Assembly: GCF_019880205.1 (NCBI RefSeq)
Contig: NZ_CP082292.1
Location: 3,906,001-3,970,000, forward strand
Length of the DNA stretch: 64,000 bases
Source of the DNA: Pantoea alfalfae
Lineage (GTDB): Bacteria; Pseudomonadota; Gammaproteobacteria; Enterobacterales; Enterobacteriaceae
Direction: 5' to 3'
Shown here piece after piece: positions 16,825-26,632 of the stretch. Numbering within the stretch: position 1 is the stretch's first letter; each line of letters starts with the position of its first letter. A program made the position numbers and the translations under genes. Below the pieces are notes generated by a model. The model saw nothing but the letters and a program-made list of their open reading frames with translations. It had not been told where the DNA came from and did no database searches.

Positions 16825-17541
16825 ATGGTTTCAGGACTTACACGCCTTATGGCACGCGGCGGCATGATGCTCGCTGGCGCGCTGATTGTGCTGCAACTCA
16901 CCGCGTGCGGTGATAAAGAAGGCGAGCAGCGCAAAGCATTTATCGATTTCCTCCAGAACACCGTCATGCGCAGCGGCGAACATCTGCCCAGCCTCAGCGA
17001 GAACCAGAAGCAGAGCTTTGGCAACTTCGCCAGCGATTACGCCATCATGTATGGCTTCTCGCAGCAGGCGAACAAGGCCGTTGAGCAGGGTATGCGTCCG
17101 GTGGTGGATGAACTTTCGGCCATTCGCGTTCCGCAGGATTATCTGAGCCGTCGTGATTCCCTGCGTCAGGCGAACAGCGCACTGGTGATCGTTACCCAGC
17201 AGATTGAAAGTGCAAAAATGCAGGCGGACAGCAGCAAAGCGGCCCTGAAGCAGCCGGATGACCTGAAAAAAGTCTATGACACCGCCTACAACAAAGTGGT
17301 GACGGTGCCCGCCAATCAGCTGATTCCGCTGCTGCCAAAACTCCAGGCGCTGAGCCAGGGTGCCGTACAGACTGGCGATTTCCTGCAAACGCAGGGAAAC
17401 CGTGTCAGCTTCAATGATGGCGGCGTGCAGTTCCCGACGCAGGATCAGGCTTCACAATATAACGCGCTGATGAGCACCTTATCAGCCAATGCACAGGCGC
17501 TTCCTCAGGCCCAGGCCGCCGTCCAGGGTGGTCTGCAGTAA
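16825..17541 (+). CDS. yiaF: YiaF, DUF3053 lipoprotein
   Basis: A 238-residue protein with a lipoprotein signal peptide: hydrophobic core up to LTAC, lipid-attachment cysteine at residue 28, then GDKEGEQRKAFIDFLQN. The mature part is helical and matches the E. coli YiaF (DUF3053) block FIDFLQNTVMRSGE very closely. The function of the family is unknown. The residues after the cysteine (Gly-Asp) suggest retention at the inner membrane by the +2 Asp rule only if Gly is discounted, so location is uncertain. A weak hairpin CGGGCAG/CTGCCCG follows at about 17550-17574. Confidence 0.92.
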   Translation: MVSGLTRLMARGGMMLAGALIVLQLTACGDKEGEQRKAFIDFLQNTVMRSGEHLPSLSENQKQSFGNFASDYAIMYGFSQQANKAVEQGMRPVVDELSAIRVPQDYLSRRDSLRQANSALVIVTQQIESAKMQADSSKAALKQPDDLKKVYDTAYNKVVTVPANQLIPLLPKLQALSQGAVQTGDFLQTQGNRVSFNDGGVQFPTQDQASQYNALMSTLSANAQALPQAQAAVQGGLQ

Positions 17542-17622
17542 AATCCTTTAACGGGCAGGCGTCATTCGTCTGCCCGCCTCATTCCCCTTTTCATCACCCT
17601 TACTGTTAACTGGATAATGAAG

Positions 17623-17832
17623 TGTGATCTGGCGCATTTTCGACCAAAAATAGTTTGTGATCTAAGTCACATTTATATAACAAACACACTGCAGCTAAGT
17701 GTGATTCATCTCACAGATAACCTGCCCGCCCGACCAAAATCCAGGCAAAACAGGCCTTAACTCCGATAAAATTGTGATCACAGTCACGCAAATCACCCCT
17801 GTCACCACCCTTAATCCGTGATGTAGATCACA
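17623..17832 (+). promoter_or_regulatory. Five CRP-like sites upstream of mtlA
   Basis: Sites read along the mtlA promoter region: TGTGATCTGGCGCATT (17623-17638, half-site quality), TGTGATCTAAGTCACA (17656-17671, perfect), TGTGATTCATCTCACA (17700-17715, perfect), TGTGATCACAGTCACG (17773-17788) and CGTGATGTAGATCACA (17817-17832). All match TGTGA-N6-TCACA in both or one half. E. coli mtlA is also preceded by multiple CRP sites, so strong catabolite control of mannitol uptake is expected. Confidence 0.88.
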
Positions 17833-17974
17833 CTTGCTCCATGCGCTACGCAGCGTCAAATTCGCGTGATAGAGTCCGCGTGCATACAGTAATACCACCG
17901 GCTGTGAGTCGGGGTGGCTAAACAAAAACAAGCGCGCTCTCCTATTGCAGCGCGTCTCAATAAGGGGTGGGTTT

Positions 17975-19909
17975 ATGTCCTCATCAGTGAAGGTCAAAGT
18001 ACAGAGCTTTGGTCGCTTTCTGAGTAATATGGTGATGCCGAACATCGGGGCGTTTATCGCCTGGGGTATCATCACTGCACTGTTTATTCCAACTGGCTGG
18101 ATCCCTAACGAAACGCTGGCCAAACTGGTTGGCCCGATGATCACCTACCTGCTGCCTCTGCTGATCGGTTTTACCGGTGGGCGTCTGGTAGGCGGCGATC
18201 GCGGTGGCGTGGTCGGCGCGATTACGACCATGGGTGTGATTGTCGGTGCGGATATGCCGATGTTCCTCGGTGCGATGATTGCCGGTCCGCTGGGCGGCTG
18301 GGCTATTAAGTCGTTTGACCGGGCGATTGACGGCAAAATCAAAAGCGGCTTCGAGATGCTGGTTAACAACTTCTCGGCCGGTATTATCGGGATGATTCTG
18401 GCACTGCTGGCGTTCCTGGCGATTGGTCCGCTGGTTGAAGGTCTGTCACACATTCTCGCCGCGGGCGTGAATCTGATGGTGCAGAACAACCTGCTGCCAC
18501 TGACGTCCATCTTCGTGGAACCGGCAAAAATCCTGTTCCTGAACAACGCCATTAACCACGGTATCTTCTCACCGCTGGGCATCCAGCAGGCGAGCGAAGC
18601 CGGCAAGTCGATCTTCTTCCTGATCGAAGCCAACCCGGGTCCGGGTATGGGCGTGCTGATGGCCTACATGTTCTTTGGCCGTGGCAGTGCTAAACAGTCT
18701 GCGGGCGGTGCAGCAATTATCCACTTCCTCGGCGGCATCCATGAAATCTACTTCCCGTATGTGCTGATGGCCCCTCGCCTGCTGCTGGCGGTTATCCTGG
18801 GCGGTATGACCGGCGTCTTCACGCTGACCGTGCTGAACGGTGGCCTGGTCTCTCCTGCCTCACCGGGTTCTATCCTGGCCGTGCTGGCAATGACACCAAA
18901 AGGTGCTTACTTCGCGAACATCGCGGCTATTGCTGCAGCCTTCGCCGTTTCCTTCGTGGTGTCCGCTATCCTGCTGAAAACCAGCAAAGTCAAAGAAGAT
19001 GACGATATTGAAGCCGCGACCCAGCGCATGCATGAGATGAAAGCGCAGTCTAAAGGCCAGAGCACAGCGGGCGGCGCCGTCGCCAGCGATGCCATGAGCG
19101 TCGAGCTGCATCACGTGCGCAAAATCATCGTTGCCTGTGACGCCGGTATGGGTTCCAGCGCCATGGGTGCGGGCGTGCTGCGCAAGAAAGTGCAGGATGC
19201 CGGTCTGAGCAATGTGTCGGTAACCAACACCGCGATCAACGCCCTGCCGGGTGATGTCGATCTCGTGATTACGCATCGTGACCTGACTGAACGCGCGATT
19301 CGCCAGGCGCCACATGCGCAGCATATCTCGCTGAATAACTTCCTCGACAGCGCGCTCTACAGCACCCTGACCGAACGTCTGGTGGCGGCTAACCGCAGCG
19401 ATGTGCATCGTGAAACGGTGAACACCGCGCTCTCAGACAGCTACGATGAGGGCAATGCGCACCTGTTTAAACTGGGCGCAGATAATGTCTTCCTCGGTCT
19501 GACCGCCAGCAACAAAGAGCAGGCGATTCGCTTTGCCGGCGAACAGCTGGTGAAGGGCGGTTACGTTGAACCTGAATATATTGATGCGATGCTGGCGCGT
19601 GAAAAACTGACGCCGACCTATCTGGGTGAGTCAATCGCAGTGCCACACGGCACGGTTGAAGCGAAAGATCGCGTGCTGAAAACCGGCGTGGTGTTCTGTC
19701 AGTATCCGGCAGGTGTCCTGTTCGGCGAAGAGCCGGACGATGTGGCGCGACTGGTGATTGGTATTGCCGCTCGTAACAACGAGCACATCCAGGTGATTAC
19801 CAGCCTGACCAACGCGCTGGATGATGACAGCGTGATTGAGAAGCTGGCTAACACCACCAGCGTGCAGGAAGTGCTGGATCTGCTGTCAGGCAAGCCTGTA
19901 ATCGCGTAA
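17975..19909 (+). CDS. mtlA: MtlA, mannitol-specific PTS permease EIICBA
   Basis: A 644-residue three-domain phosphotransferase transporter. Residues about 1-340 form the membrane EIIC domain with the GGIHEIYFPYV sugar-site motif, 380-470 the EIIB domain with phosphocysteine Cys388 in IIVACDAGMGSS, and 500-640 the EIIA domain with phosphohistidine His558 in SIAVPHGT. It imports and phosphorylates mannitol to mannitol-1-phosphate. I use the ATG at 17975 (MSSSVKVKVQSFG), which matches E. coli MtlA and follows TAAGGGG; an upstream TTG extension has no support. First gene of mtlADR, under CRP control and probably MtlR repression. Confidence 0.98.
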   Translation: MSSSVKVKVQSFGRFLSNMVMPNIGAFIAWGIITALFIPTGWIPNETLAKLVGPMITYLLPLLIGFTGGRLVGGDRGGVVGAITTMGVIVGADMPMFLGAMIAGPLGGWAIKSFDRAIDGKIKSGFEMLVNNFSAGIIGMILALLAFLAIGPLVEGLSHILAAGVNLMVQNNLLPLTSIFVEPAKILFLNNAINHGIFSPLGIQQASEAGKSIFFLIEANPGPGMGVLMAYMFFGRGSAKQSAGGAAIIHFLGGIHEIYFPYVLMAPRLLLAVILGGMTGVFTLTVLNGGLVSPASPGSILAVLAMTPKGAYFANIAAIAAAFAVSFVVSAILLKTSKVKEDDDIEAATQRMHEMKAQSKGQSTAGGAVASDAMSVELHHVRKIIVACDAGMGSSAMGAGVLRKKVQDAGLSNVSVTNTAINALPGDVDLVITHRDLTERAIRQAPHAQHISLNNFLDSALYSTLTERLVAANRSDVHRETVNTALSDSYDEGNAHLFKLGADNVFLGLTASNKEQAIRFAGEQLVKGGYVEPEYIDAMLAREKLTPTYLGESIAVPHGTVEAKDRVLKTGVVFCQYPAGVLFGEEPDDVARLVIGIAARNNEHIQVITSLTNALDDDSVIEKLANTTSVQEVLDLLSGKPVIA

Positions 19910-19929
19910 TTTATAGCAATTATTTTCCC

Positions 19930-19979
19930 TGGGGCGGTCATGCCCGTCCCGATTTCCTGGGGCGGGTTTGCCCGCCCCA
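19930..19979 (+). promoter_or_regulatory. Paired intercistronic hairpins between mtlA and mtlD
   Basis: A perfect 9-bp stem TGGGGCGGG/CCCGCCCCA (19958-19979) is preceded by an imperfect copy (GGGGCGGTCATGCCCGTCCC, 19931-19950). No T run follows, so they probably stabilise the mtlA message or limit read-through rather than stop transcription. Confidence 0.65.
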
Positions 19980-20005
19980 TCGTCATTTGATATGGGTCAA
20001 AAATT

Positions 20006-21154
20006 ATGAAAGCGTTACATTTCGGAGCAGGAAACATTGGTCGCGGCTTTATCGGCAAATTACTGGCTGATGCAGGTATCGAACTGGTTTTTGCTGATGT
20101 GAATCAGACGGTGCTGGATGCACTGAACGCGCGTCATGAGTATCCCGTTCATGTAGTTGGCGAGCAGGCCAAAGTGGAAACCGTTAAAGGCGTCAGTGCG
20201 GTAAACAGCACCAGCGATGAGATCATCACCCTGGTTTCAGAGGTCGATCTGGTCACCACCGCGGTGGGTCCGCAGATTCTGGAGCGTATTGCCGGCAGTG
20301 TGGCTAAAGGGCTGGCAAAACGCAGCGACAACGGCAACACCCGTCCGTTAAATATTATCGCCTGTGAAAATATGGTACGCGGCACCAGCCAGCTGAAACA
20401 GCACGTACTGAAAGCATTGCCGGAGCAGTATCACGCCTGGCTGGAGCAGCATGTCGGCTTTGTGGATTCCGCTGTCGATCGCATCGTGCCCCCGTCTGAA
20501 GCAGGCAGCACCGATCCGCTGGAAGTGACCGTTGAGACCTTCAGCGAATGGATCGTCGATAAAACTCAGTTTAAAGGCGACCTGCCGACCATTCCGGGCA
20601 TGGAGCTGACTGATAATCTGATGGCCTTTGTTGAGCGTAAACTCTTTACCCTGAACACCGGTCACGCCATTACCGCCTACCTCGGCCAGCTGGCCGGTCA
20701 TCAGACCATTCGTGACGCCATCCTCGACGAAAAAATCCGGGCTGTGGTGAAAGGCGCAATGGAAGAGAGCGGCGCGGTGCTGATTAAGCGTTACGGTTTC
20801 GATGCGGAGAAACATGCGGCCTACATCCGGAAGATTCTGGGTCGATTTGAAAATCCGTATCTGAAAGATGATGTGGAGCGCGTGGGCCGTCAGCCGCTGC
20901 GTAAACTCAGCGCAGGCGATCGCCTGATCAAGCCGACGCTGGGCACGCTGGAATATGGTTTACCGCACACCAGCCTGGTGCAGGGCATTGCCGCCGCGAT
21001 GCACTATCGCAGCGATCAGGACCCACAGGCGCAGGAACTGGCCACACTGCTGGCCGAAAAAGGCCCACAGACGACGCTGGCTGAGATTTCAGGGCTGGAT
21101 GCCGATAGCGAAGTGGTGGCTTCTGTGGTGAGCACCTGGCACGCTATGGCATAA
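20006..21154 (+). CDS. mtlD: MtlD, mannitol-1-phosphate 5-dehydrogenase
   Basis: A 382-residue NAD-dependent polyol dehydrogenase of the long-chain mannitol family. The dinucleotide site is at the start ([14 protein letters not shown]), and [16 protein letters not shown] near residues 210-225 is the conserved substrate/catalytic block with Lys and His. It oxidises mannitol-1-phosphate to fructose-6-phosphate. Length equals the E. coli enzyme. Second gene of the mtl operon, with mtlR starting directly after it. Confidence 0.98.
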   Translation: MKALHFGAGNIGRGFIGKLLADAGIELVFADVNQTVLDALNARHEYPVHVVGEQAKVETVKGVSAVNSTSDEIITLVSEVDLVTTAVGPQILERIAGSVAKGLAKRSDNGNTRPLNIIACENMVRGTSQLKQHVLKALPEQYHAWLEQHVGFVDSAVDRIVPPSEAGSTDPLEVTVETFSEWIVDKTQFKGDLPTIPGMELTDNLMAFVERKLFTLNTGHAITAYLGQLAGHQTIRDAILDEKIRAVVKGAMEESGAVLIKRYGFDAEKHAAYIRKILGRFENPYLKDDVERVGRQPLRKLSAGDRLIKPTLGTLEYGLPHTSLVQGIAAAMHYRSDQDPQAQELATLLAEKGPQTTLAEISGLDADSEVVASVVSTWHAMA

Positions 21155-21170
21155 TGCGCGCGTGTTAGTG

Positions 21171-21764
21171 ATGCAAGCCGGGCGCAGTTCGCCTGCTCCC
21201 GACGGCGGTATTAAACCCATGCAGGCAATAATGGAAGAGAAGCAGGCTTTTGAGAACCGGGTGCTAGAGCGCCTGAACGCCGGTCGTTCGGTGAGAAGCT
21301 TTCTGATCGCCGCCGTTGAGCTATTGGCTGAAGCCGTCAATCTGCTGGTGCTGCAGGTATTTCGTAAAGATGACTATGCAGTGAAATATGCGGTAGAACC
21401 GCTGCTGCTGGGCGATGGTCCTTTGGGCGAACTCTCGGTTCGCCTGAAGCTGATTTACGGACTTGGCGTGATCAGCCGACACGAATATGAAGATGGTGAA
21501 CTGCTGCTGGCACTACGCGAAGAGCTGAATCACGACAGCGGCGATTATCGTTTCACCGACGATGAGATCCTCGGCCCGTTTGGTGAACTGCACTGTGTGA
21601 CCGCCTGGCCACCTGCGCCGGTGTTTCACACCGACGATGCTGAGCTGCGCAGCATGCAGCAGCAGCGCTATCTGCAGATGGTGCGTTCCACCATGGTCCT
21701 GTCGCTCACCGAGCTGATCGCCCGCATCAGTATGAAGCAGGCGTTTAAAAAGTCCGGTAGCTAA
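21171..21764 (+). CDS. mtlR: MtlR, mannitol operon repressor
   Basis: An all-helical protein of about 197 residues that matches E. coli MtlR through the blocks [28 protein letters not shown] and [13 protein letters not shown]. MtlR represses mtlADR in the absence of mannitol although it has no classic DNA-binding motif. The start is uncertain: ATG 21171 is used here, GTG 21162 is possible, and ATG 21219 begins at the well-conserved part; none has a strong ribosome-binding site, consistent with coupling to mtlD 16 bp upstream. An intrinsic terminator follows. Confidence 0.93.
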   Translation: MQAGRSSPAPDGGIKPMQAIMEEKQAFENRVLERLNAGRSVRSFLIAAVELLAEAVNLLVLQVFRKDDYAVKYAVEPLLLGDGPLGELSVRLKLIYGLGVISRHEYEDGELLLALREELNHDSGDYRFTDDEILGPFGELHCVTAWPPAPVFHTDDAELRSMQQQRYLQMVRSTMVLSLTELIARISMKQAFKKSGS

Positions 21765-21771
21765 TCCTGTC

Positions 21772-21794
21772 AGGCGTCATCACGACGCCTTTTT
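21772..21794 (+). terminator. Terminator of the mtl operon
   Basis: Stem AGGCGTC/GACGCCT with a 5-nt loop followed by five T, starting 8 bp after the mtlR stop codon. Confidence 0.9.
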
Positions 21795-21867
21795 CGTCTT
21801 AACCTGGCCGGGAATATACGTCAGATTTGGTGTATCCTTGGCCTGTTTTCCTCAACGAGTTGTTGTC

Positions 21868-22230
21868 ATGAAAGAGCAAGAAAAGAACGAAATCAAACTT
21901 CTCAGCGATAAGCTGGACGCACTGAACCGCAAAGAGCCGCAGTTACTGGAATCAGGTGATGTCGAGAAACTGGGCGCGTTGCTGAAAGAGAAAGAAGCGC
22001 TGGTCATTGAGATTGAGCGTCTGCGCGGTCAGCGGGTTGAAAAACTGAGTGCCGAAGCGCAGAAGCTGCAGAAAATGGGCTTCAGCCGCGAAATTACCAA
22101 AAAAGAGCAGGCAAATCTGGGTGCGCTGAAGAAAAGCGTGCGCGGCCTGGTGGTGGTGCATCCAATGACCGCGCTGGGACGTGAGATGGGTCTGAAAGCG
22201 ATGACGGGCTTCGCTAAAACCGCATTCTGA
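21868..22230 (+). CDS. yibL: YibL, ribosome-associated protein (DUF2810)
   Basis: A 120-residue highly charged helical protein. It matches E. coli YibL in length and strongly in its C-terminal half ([32 protein letters not shown]). In E. coli it co-purifies with ribosomal particles; its role is unknown. The ATG at 21868 is chosen by that match. It follows mtlR as in E. coli and converges with the VirK-like gene 8 bp away. Confidence 0.93.
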   Translation: MKEQEKNEIKLLSDKLDALNRKEPQLLESGDVEKLGALLKEKEALVIEIERLRGQRVEKLSAEAQKLQKMGFSREITKKEQANLGALKKSVRGLVVVHPMTALGREMGLKAMTGFAKTAF

Positions 22231-22238
22231 CGGGTCGA

Positions 22239-23207
22239 TCAGGCAGCTGCCTGATCGACATCGGCTTTGCGTTCGCCGGCGGCGGCATAAACCTGCTCCG
22301 CCAGCGCATCCAGCAGTTCATAACGGCGGCGATACTCTGCCCGCTTCTTACTGGCAATTTCCTCCAGCGTTTTACGCGGCAGACTCAGCGGCAGCGTAAA
22401 CATCCCATCCCTGCGCGCTTCACCACTCAGCGACAGCCAGAATTCACTGTAGCTGGCAAAGAACTTATCCCCTTTGCTGTGGCGATAACGCAGGCTGCGG
22501 AATACATGCGTCTCATCGCCTACCGCCTGAATACTTTCCACGCCGCACTGTTTCGCCACAATAAATACCGCTTCCATTAACAAGCGTTTCGGGAAGAGAC
22601 CGTGAGCCGCTTTGGTCGCCTCGCGGATCATCTCATTATTAATATGTTTTCGCGGCCCCTGTAATCCGCCAATTAATAAGGTGCGTTGGTTATTCTCGTT
22701 GAGAATCGAAAAAGAAAGTGAAGCAATAATCTCGTCGTTATAACGTAATACCAGCGTCACTTCCCCTTCACGATCAAAATAACCGGAACTGCAGGAGAGT
22801 AAAAAGGCCTCACCATTTTTTCCAGTCAGCGCGGCCAGCGGATTATCTGAAGCGCTCTGCAGCAGCTGACGCAGCATAGGATTTTCGAGATTGTTCATGA
22901 GCGTGTAGTGGTCGAGAATCGCCTGCGCACGCGCAGCAATGCTCATACCTGAACGCAGATAGGGCCGGTGCAGCTTGGCTGGCAGCAATCCCTGGGTACT
23001 CATCAGCAAAGGAAGTTGCGGCAGATGCGACAGCGCATCCAGATAATGCAGCGTGGTCAGCGGCGATATCAAGGTTCTTAACACAAATTTCAGACGGAAA
23101 CGTTTACTGTTCCAGAGTTTATCCGGAATGTATTTGCCACTGATTAACTGGAAAAAAAGTGAAGCAGAGGATTCGGTCGTATTTTCGTGAGTAGTTATAA
23201 TTGACAT
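22239..23207 (-). CDS. VirK/YbjX family protein (DUF535)
   Basis: A 322-residue cytoplasmic-looking protein of the DUF535 family. It shows GKNGEAFLLSCSSGYFDREGE, RTLLIGGLQGPR and AVGDETHVFRSLRYRHSKGDKFFASYSEFW, the usual block order of VirK/YbjX proteins. Members affect resistance to envelope stress and antimicrobial peptides and virulence in Shigella and Salmonella, by an unknown mechanism. The ATG at 23207 is preferred to a GTG four codons upstream; neither has a clear ribosome-binding site. The upstream region is AT-rich, in keeping with a horizontally spread or H-NS-bound gene. Confidence 0.85.
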   Translation of the reverse strand: MSIITTHENTTESSASLFFQLISGKYIPDKLWNSKRFRLKFVLRTLISPLTTLHYLDALSHLPQLPLLMSTQGLLPAKLHRPYLRSGMSIAARAQAILDHYTLMNNLENPMLRQLLQSASDNPLAALTGKNGEAFLLSCSSGYFDREGEVTLVLRYNDEIIASLSFSILNENNQRTLLIGGLQGPRKHINNEMIREATKAAHGLFPKRLLMEAVFIVAKQCGVESIQAVGDETHVFRSLRYRHSKGDKFFASYSEFWLSLSGEARRDGMFTLPLSLPRKTLEEIASKKRAEYRRRYELLDALAEQVYAAAGERKADVDQAAA

Positions 23208-23345
23208 AGTCAGCGACACACAGTGAGTTAAGCAGGAATGTCACCGAACATAACATAGCCAATATCAACGAAAAGTTAATGTGGAATAACATTAAAACCG
23301 ATAACTGACGATTTTCATTTCCTTTTGGCAATGCACAAAATAAGG

Positions 23346-23380
23346 ACAAAAAAAACCGGCGAAATAGATTTCACCGGTTT
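23346..23380 (-). terminator. Terminator of sodA
   Basis: Stem AAACCGGTGAAA/TTTCGCCGGTTT (one G-C/G-T type mismatch region) followed by a long T run on the minus strand, about 30 bp after the sodA stop. Confidence 0.9.
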
Positions 23381-23408
23381 ATCTTCATTACGTTTACGTT
23401 TGGTTAAC

Positions 23409-24026
23409 TTATTTAGCAGACGCGAAGCGGGCTGCCGCTTCGTCCCAGTTAACCACGTTCCAGAACGCTTTGATGTAGTCAGGGCGCTTGTTCTGATATT
23501 TCAGATAGTAAGCGTGCTCCCATACATCCAGACCGATGATCGGGAAGCCAGAAACGCCGGCAACCGCTTCGCCCATCAGTGGGTTGTCCTGGTTTGCGGT
23601 TGAAACCACAGCCAGTTTGTCGCCTTTCTTAACCAGCCATGCCCAGCCAGAACCGAAACGGGTGGCGGCGGCTTTCTCGAACTCTTCCTGGAATTTTTCC
23701 ACGCTACCAAAATCTTTCTCGATAGCCGCTTTCAGGTCGCCCTGCAGCGTGGTGCCGGTTTTCAGGCCTTTCCAGAACAGGCTGTGGTTAGCGTGGCCGC
23801 CTGCGTTGTTACGCAGTGGGCCTTTTTTGTCTGCTGGCAGCTGATCCAGTTTGGTGATCAGCTCTTCTACCGGCAGATTAGCAAATTCAGTACCTTCCAG
23901 CGCCGCGTTCGCGTTGTTCACGTAGGTCTGGTGGTGTTTAGTGTGATGGATCTCCATCGTCTGCTTGTCGAAATGCGGTTCCAGTGCGTCGTATGCGTAA
24001 GGCAGGGATGGCAGTGAATAACTCAT
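23409..24026 (-). CDS. sodA: SodA, manganese superoxide dismutase
   Basis: A 205-residue Fe/Mn superoxide dismutase. Metal ligands are visible in [15 protein letters not shown] (first His), HANHSLFW (second His) and [18 protein letters not shown] (Asp and His). The GGHANH and NQDNPLM segments are typical of the Mn enzyme. It converts superoxide to peroxide and oxygen in the cytoplasm. The start is the ATG at 24026 with GAGAGGAAGAAC directly upstream; five further open codons before it are rejected. Monocistronic, with its own promoter and terminator. Confidence 0.98.
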   Translation of the reverse strand: MSYSLPSLPYAYDALEPHFDKQTMEIHHTKHHQTYVNNANAALEGTEFANLPVEELITKLDQLPADKKGPLRNNAGGHANHSLFWKGLKTGTTLQGDLKAAIEKDFGSVEKFQEEFEKAAATRFGSGWAWLVKKGDKLAVVSTANQDNPLMGEAVAGVSGFPIIGLDVWEHAYYLKYQNKRPDYIKAFWNVVNWDEAAARFASAK

Positions 24027-24093
24027 GTTCTTCCTCTCCATTTAATGTGAGCAGCACGACGAATTCGGGGCGTGCCGCGTAAGCAGTCGAATC

Positions 24094-24116
24094 ATTATAG
24101 TTAAATTCATGTAGCG
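24094..24116 (-). promoter_or_regulatory. Probable sodA promoter
   Basis: On the minus strand TATAAT (24099-24094) lies about 68 bp before the sodA start codon. The -35 at 17-bp spacing is a weak CTTTTA, which would fit an activator-dependent promoter (SoxS in E. coli). No unambiguous SoxS or Fur box was identified. Confidence 0.55.
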
Positions 24117-24308
24117 TAAAAGGGTAATCAATGCCCTATTAACCATAAGGATTTGAGAAATCCGGCAAAAGCAACCCGTTGTTTTTACAGCATGCTGCTG
24201 CTGACTCTCCCTTTTTTGCCCCATCTGACAGGGCGCGCGGCAGGCCTGAGCCAGACTGCAAGCGGGCATGCATTCCACCCGGACGCCGCATCTGCCCTGC
24301 CCTGCGCG

Positions 24309-25649
24309 TTACTGACCCAGCTCGCGCAGGGAGTTGTCGAGTGCACCAGCCAGCCAGTCGATGTCGCTTTCCTGGAAAGCCAATGGCGGACGCAGTTTCA
24401 GTACATTCCCATACGGGCCAGCGACCGAGGTCAGCACACGATGTTCACGCAGCTTCTCGATCAGGTTCAGCGCCAGGGTTTTGTCCGGCGTTTTGCTGTG
24501 ACGATCGGTGACCAGTTCGAAGCCGATAAACAGCCCGGCACCGCGCACATCGCCCACGCACTCATAGCGATCCATCAGGGTCCGCAACTCCGCCAGCAGC
24601 TTCGCGCCGACCACGCGGCTGTGTTCCTGTAATCCCTCTTCGGTGATCACGTTCAGAACAGCCTGCGCCGCCGCCATCGCAACCGGATTGCCACCAAAGG
24701 TATTGAAATAGGGAATCGAGTCACTGAAGGCGGCCAGCACCTCGCTTTTTGCCAGCAGCCCGGACACCGGAATGCCATTGCCCATCGGCTTGCCGGTAGT
24801 AATCACATCAGGCACCACATCATGGCGGCCAAAGCCCCAGAAGGCGTCGCCGGTACGGCCAAAGCCAGGCTGCACTTCATCGGCAATAAAGATGCCGCCA
24901 TTGGCATGCACCACCCCGACCGCTTTTTTCAGGAAGCCACGCGGATTGGGCAGAACTCCGTCGGAGGAGAAGATCGAGTCCGCCAGGAAACCGGCAAATT
25001 TAATGCCGTGCGCCGTCATATCATCAATCTGCTGCTGAATCTGATCAGCGAACCAGTCGCCCAGGTCCGGCGCATCCACACGATACGCATCCGGTGGCAT
25101 CACCAGCCGCGTGGTAGGCGACAGCGGCTGTCCACTGCCCAGCGCCGGAGAAGCGCCGGAGGTCAGCTCGCTGGTACCGTGATAGGCCTCTTTACTGACG
25201 ATAATTCCGGTACCGCCGCTGAAAGCACGCGCCACGCGGATAGCAAGGTCATTGGCTTCAGAGCCGGTGCACATATACATCGCGCGATCGATCGCCGCAG
25301 GCGTGGTCGCCAGCAGCGCTTCGCTGTAGTCGAGAATATTTTCATGCAGGTAACGGGTGTGGGTGTTCAGCATTTTCATCTGCTGCGTCACCGCTTCAAT
25401 CACGGCCGGATGGCAATGGCCGATGCTCGCCACATTGTTGTAGACGTCGAGATATTTATCGCCCGCCGCATCCCACAGATATTGCCCTTCACCCCGCACC
25501 AGATGAACCGGTTTGCGATAGAACAGGCGATAGGATTCGCCAAGCACTTTGCTGCGTTTATCGGTCAGTTTGCGCGTCTCGCTGTCGAGCGCATCGGCAT
25601 GTTCGGCGCGGAAACTGTTGGTATCCATAATGGTGGAACGCGTGGCCAT
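24309..25649 (-). CDS. Class-III PLP-dependent aminotransferase
   Basis: A 446-residue fold-type I aminotransferase of class III. The PLP-binding features are CTGSEANDLAIRVAR (phosphate loop), IFIADEVQPGFGRTG (Asp contacting the ring nitrogen) and the Schiff-base Lys in DVITTGKPMGNG (about residue 286). The sequence is of the aspartate aminotransferase-family/AGXT2-like type rather than a dedicated biosynthetic ArgD or GabT, so the amino donor cannot be named. GGGAG precedes the ATG. It is divergent from a DeoR-family regulator, which probably controls it in response to a catabolised amine or sugar-linked compound. Confidence 0.85.
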   Translation of the reverse strand: MATRSTIMDTNSFRAEHADALDSETRKLTDKRSKVLGESYRLFYRKPVHLVRGEGQYLWDAAGDKYLDVYNNVASIGHCHPAVIEAVTQQMKMLNTHTRYLHENILDYSEALLATTPAAIDRAMYMCTGSEANDLAIRVARAFSGGTGIIVSKEAYHGTSELTSGASPALGSGQPLSPTTRLVMPPDAYRVDAPDLGDWFADQIQQQIDDMTAHGIKFAGFLADSIFSSDGVLPNPRGFLKKAVGVVHANGGIFIADEVQPGFGRTGDAFWGFGRHDVVPDVITTGKPMGNGIPVSGLLAKSEVLAAFSDSIPYFNTFGGNPVAMAAAQAVLNVITEEGLQEHSRVVGAKLLAELRTLMDRYECVGDVRGAGLFIGFELVTDRHSKTPDKTLALNLIEKLREHRVLTSVAGPYGNVLKLRPPLAFQESDIDWLAGALDNSLRELGQ

Positions 25650-25718
25650 AATGACTCCCGTGACAAGGATGAAGGAGGAAGAGCTGACCCCTGTATCATG
25701 CCTGCCTGAATCTAAAAT

Positions 25719-25751
25719 GCAATCAAATACACAAACGCAATAAAATACACA
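25719..25751. promoter_or_regulatory. Two direct repeats GCAAT(C/A)AAATACACA in the aminotransferase-regulator gap
   Basis: The 15-bp words GCAATCAAATACACA and GCAATAAAATACACA differ at one base and are 18 bp apart, in the divergent promoter region. DeoR-family repressors often bind such tandem direct repeats, so this is a candidate operator for the adjacent regulator. Confidence 0.6.
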
Positions 25752-25855
25752 TGACGCAGGCCGATCCCCGCGCTAAGCTTGCTCCTGATTCAGACGGCAT
25801 CTTTCGCGTCATTGGCGTATCATCCGTCCCCTTCGCGCTTTATAAGGAAACCTCT

Positions 25856-26632
25856 ATGCTGCAGGAAACGCGCCTTCATCGCATCCGCGCCTTACTGACC
25901 CGGCTTAATCAGGTCAGTACCGAGCGCATTATCAGGGAGCTGGGGGTGTCTCGCGAAACCGCGCGCCGCGATATTATTGAGCTGGAAGCGCAGGGTCTGG
26001 CGCGCCGTGTTCACGGTGGCCTGGTGGCGATTGAAACGGCGGCTGAACCGCCGCTGACACAACGCCGCAGCACGCAGACCCGCGAGAAGCGCGCCATCGC
26101 CCGCGCCGCTGCGCAGTTGCTGCAGCCGGGACAGACACTGTTTCTGGATGCGGGCACCACCACCACCCTGCTGGCAGAGGAACTCCACGCCCTTTCCGGC
26201 CTGACGATCGTCACCAATAGCCTGCAGGCTGCGCTGGCGCTGAGCGCCGGAGAAGAAGATCAGCCGCTGAATAATCAGATTATTTTGCTGGGCGGGATGA
26301 TGACAGCGGGTGCGCACCAGACGCGCGGCGAAATCACCGTGGGTGAGATCATCCGCTATCGCGCCGACGTCGCGCTGCTGTCACCGGTCGGCATTGAGGC
26401 GAATCGCGGTGCCAGCAGTTTTCATCCGCACGAAGCGGCTATTGCCAGAGCGATGGTTCAGCAATCTGCAGCCTGCTATCTGCTGGCCGATCACACCAAA
26501 CTGGGCGTGGTCAGCCGCACGGTTTACGCGCCGCCGCAGACGATCACCATGCTGATTACCGATAGCGGCGGCGATAACGGTGCCGCCCTTGAGGCACTGC
26601 AGCAGACGTTGCCAGAGGTGATGGTCGTTTAA
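25856..26632 (+). CDS. DeoR-family transcriptional repressor
   Basis: A 258-residue regulator with the N-terminal DeoR helix-turn-helix ([37 protein letters not shown]) and a C-terminal DeoRC sensor domain ([24 protein letters not shown]) that normally binds a sugar phosphate. The ATG at 25856 follows TAAGGAAACCTCT and begins at the conserved N-terminus; the open frame extends 35 codons upstream across the operator-like repeats and is rejected. It is divergent from the aminotransferase and its stop codon overlaps that of the convergent fdhD. Confidence 0.92.
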   Translation: MLQETRLHRIRALLTRLNQVSTERIIRELGVSRETARRDIIELEAQGLARRVHGGLVAIETAAEPPLTQRRSTQTREKRAIARAAAQLLQPGQTLFLDAGTTTTLLAEELHALSGLTIVTNSLQAALALSAGEEDQPLNNQIILLGGMMTAGAHQTRGEITVGEIIRYRADVALLSPVGIEANRGASSFHPHEAAIARAMVQQSAACYLLADHTKLGVVSRTVYAPPQTITMLITDSGGDNGAALEALQQTLPEVMVV

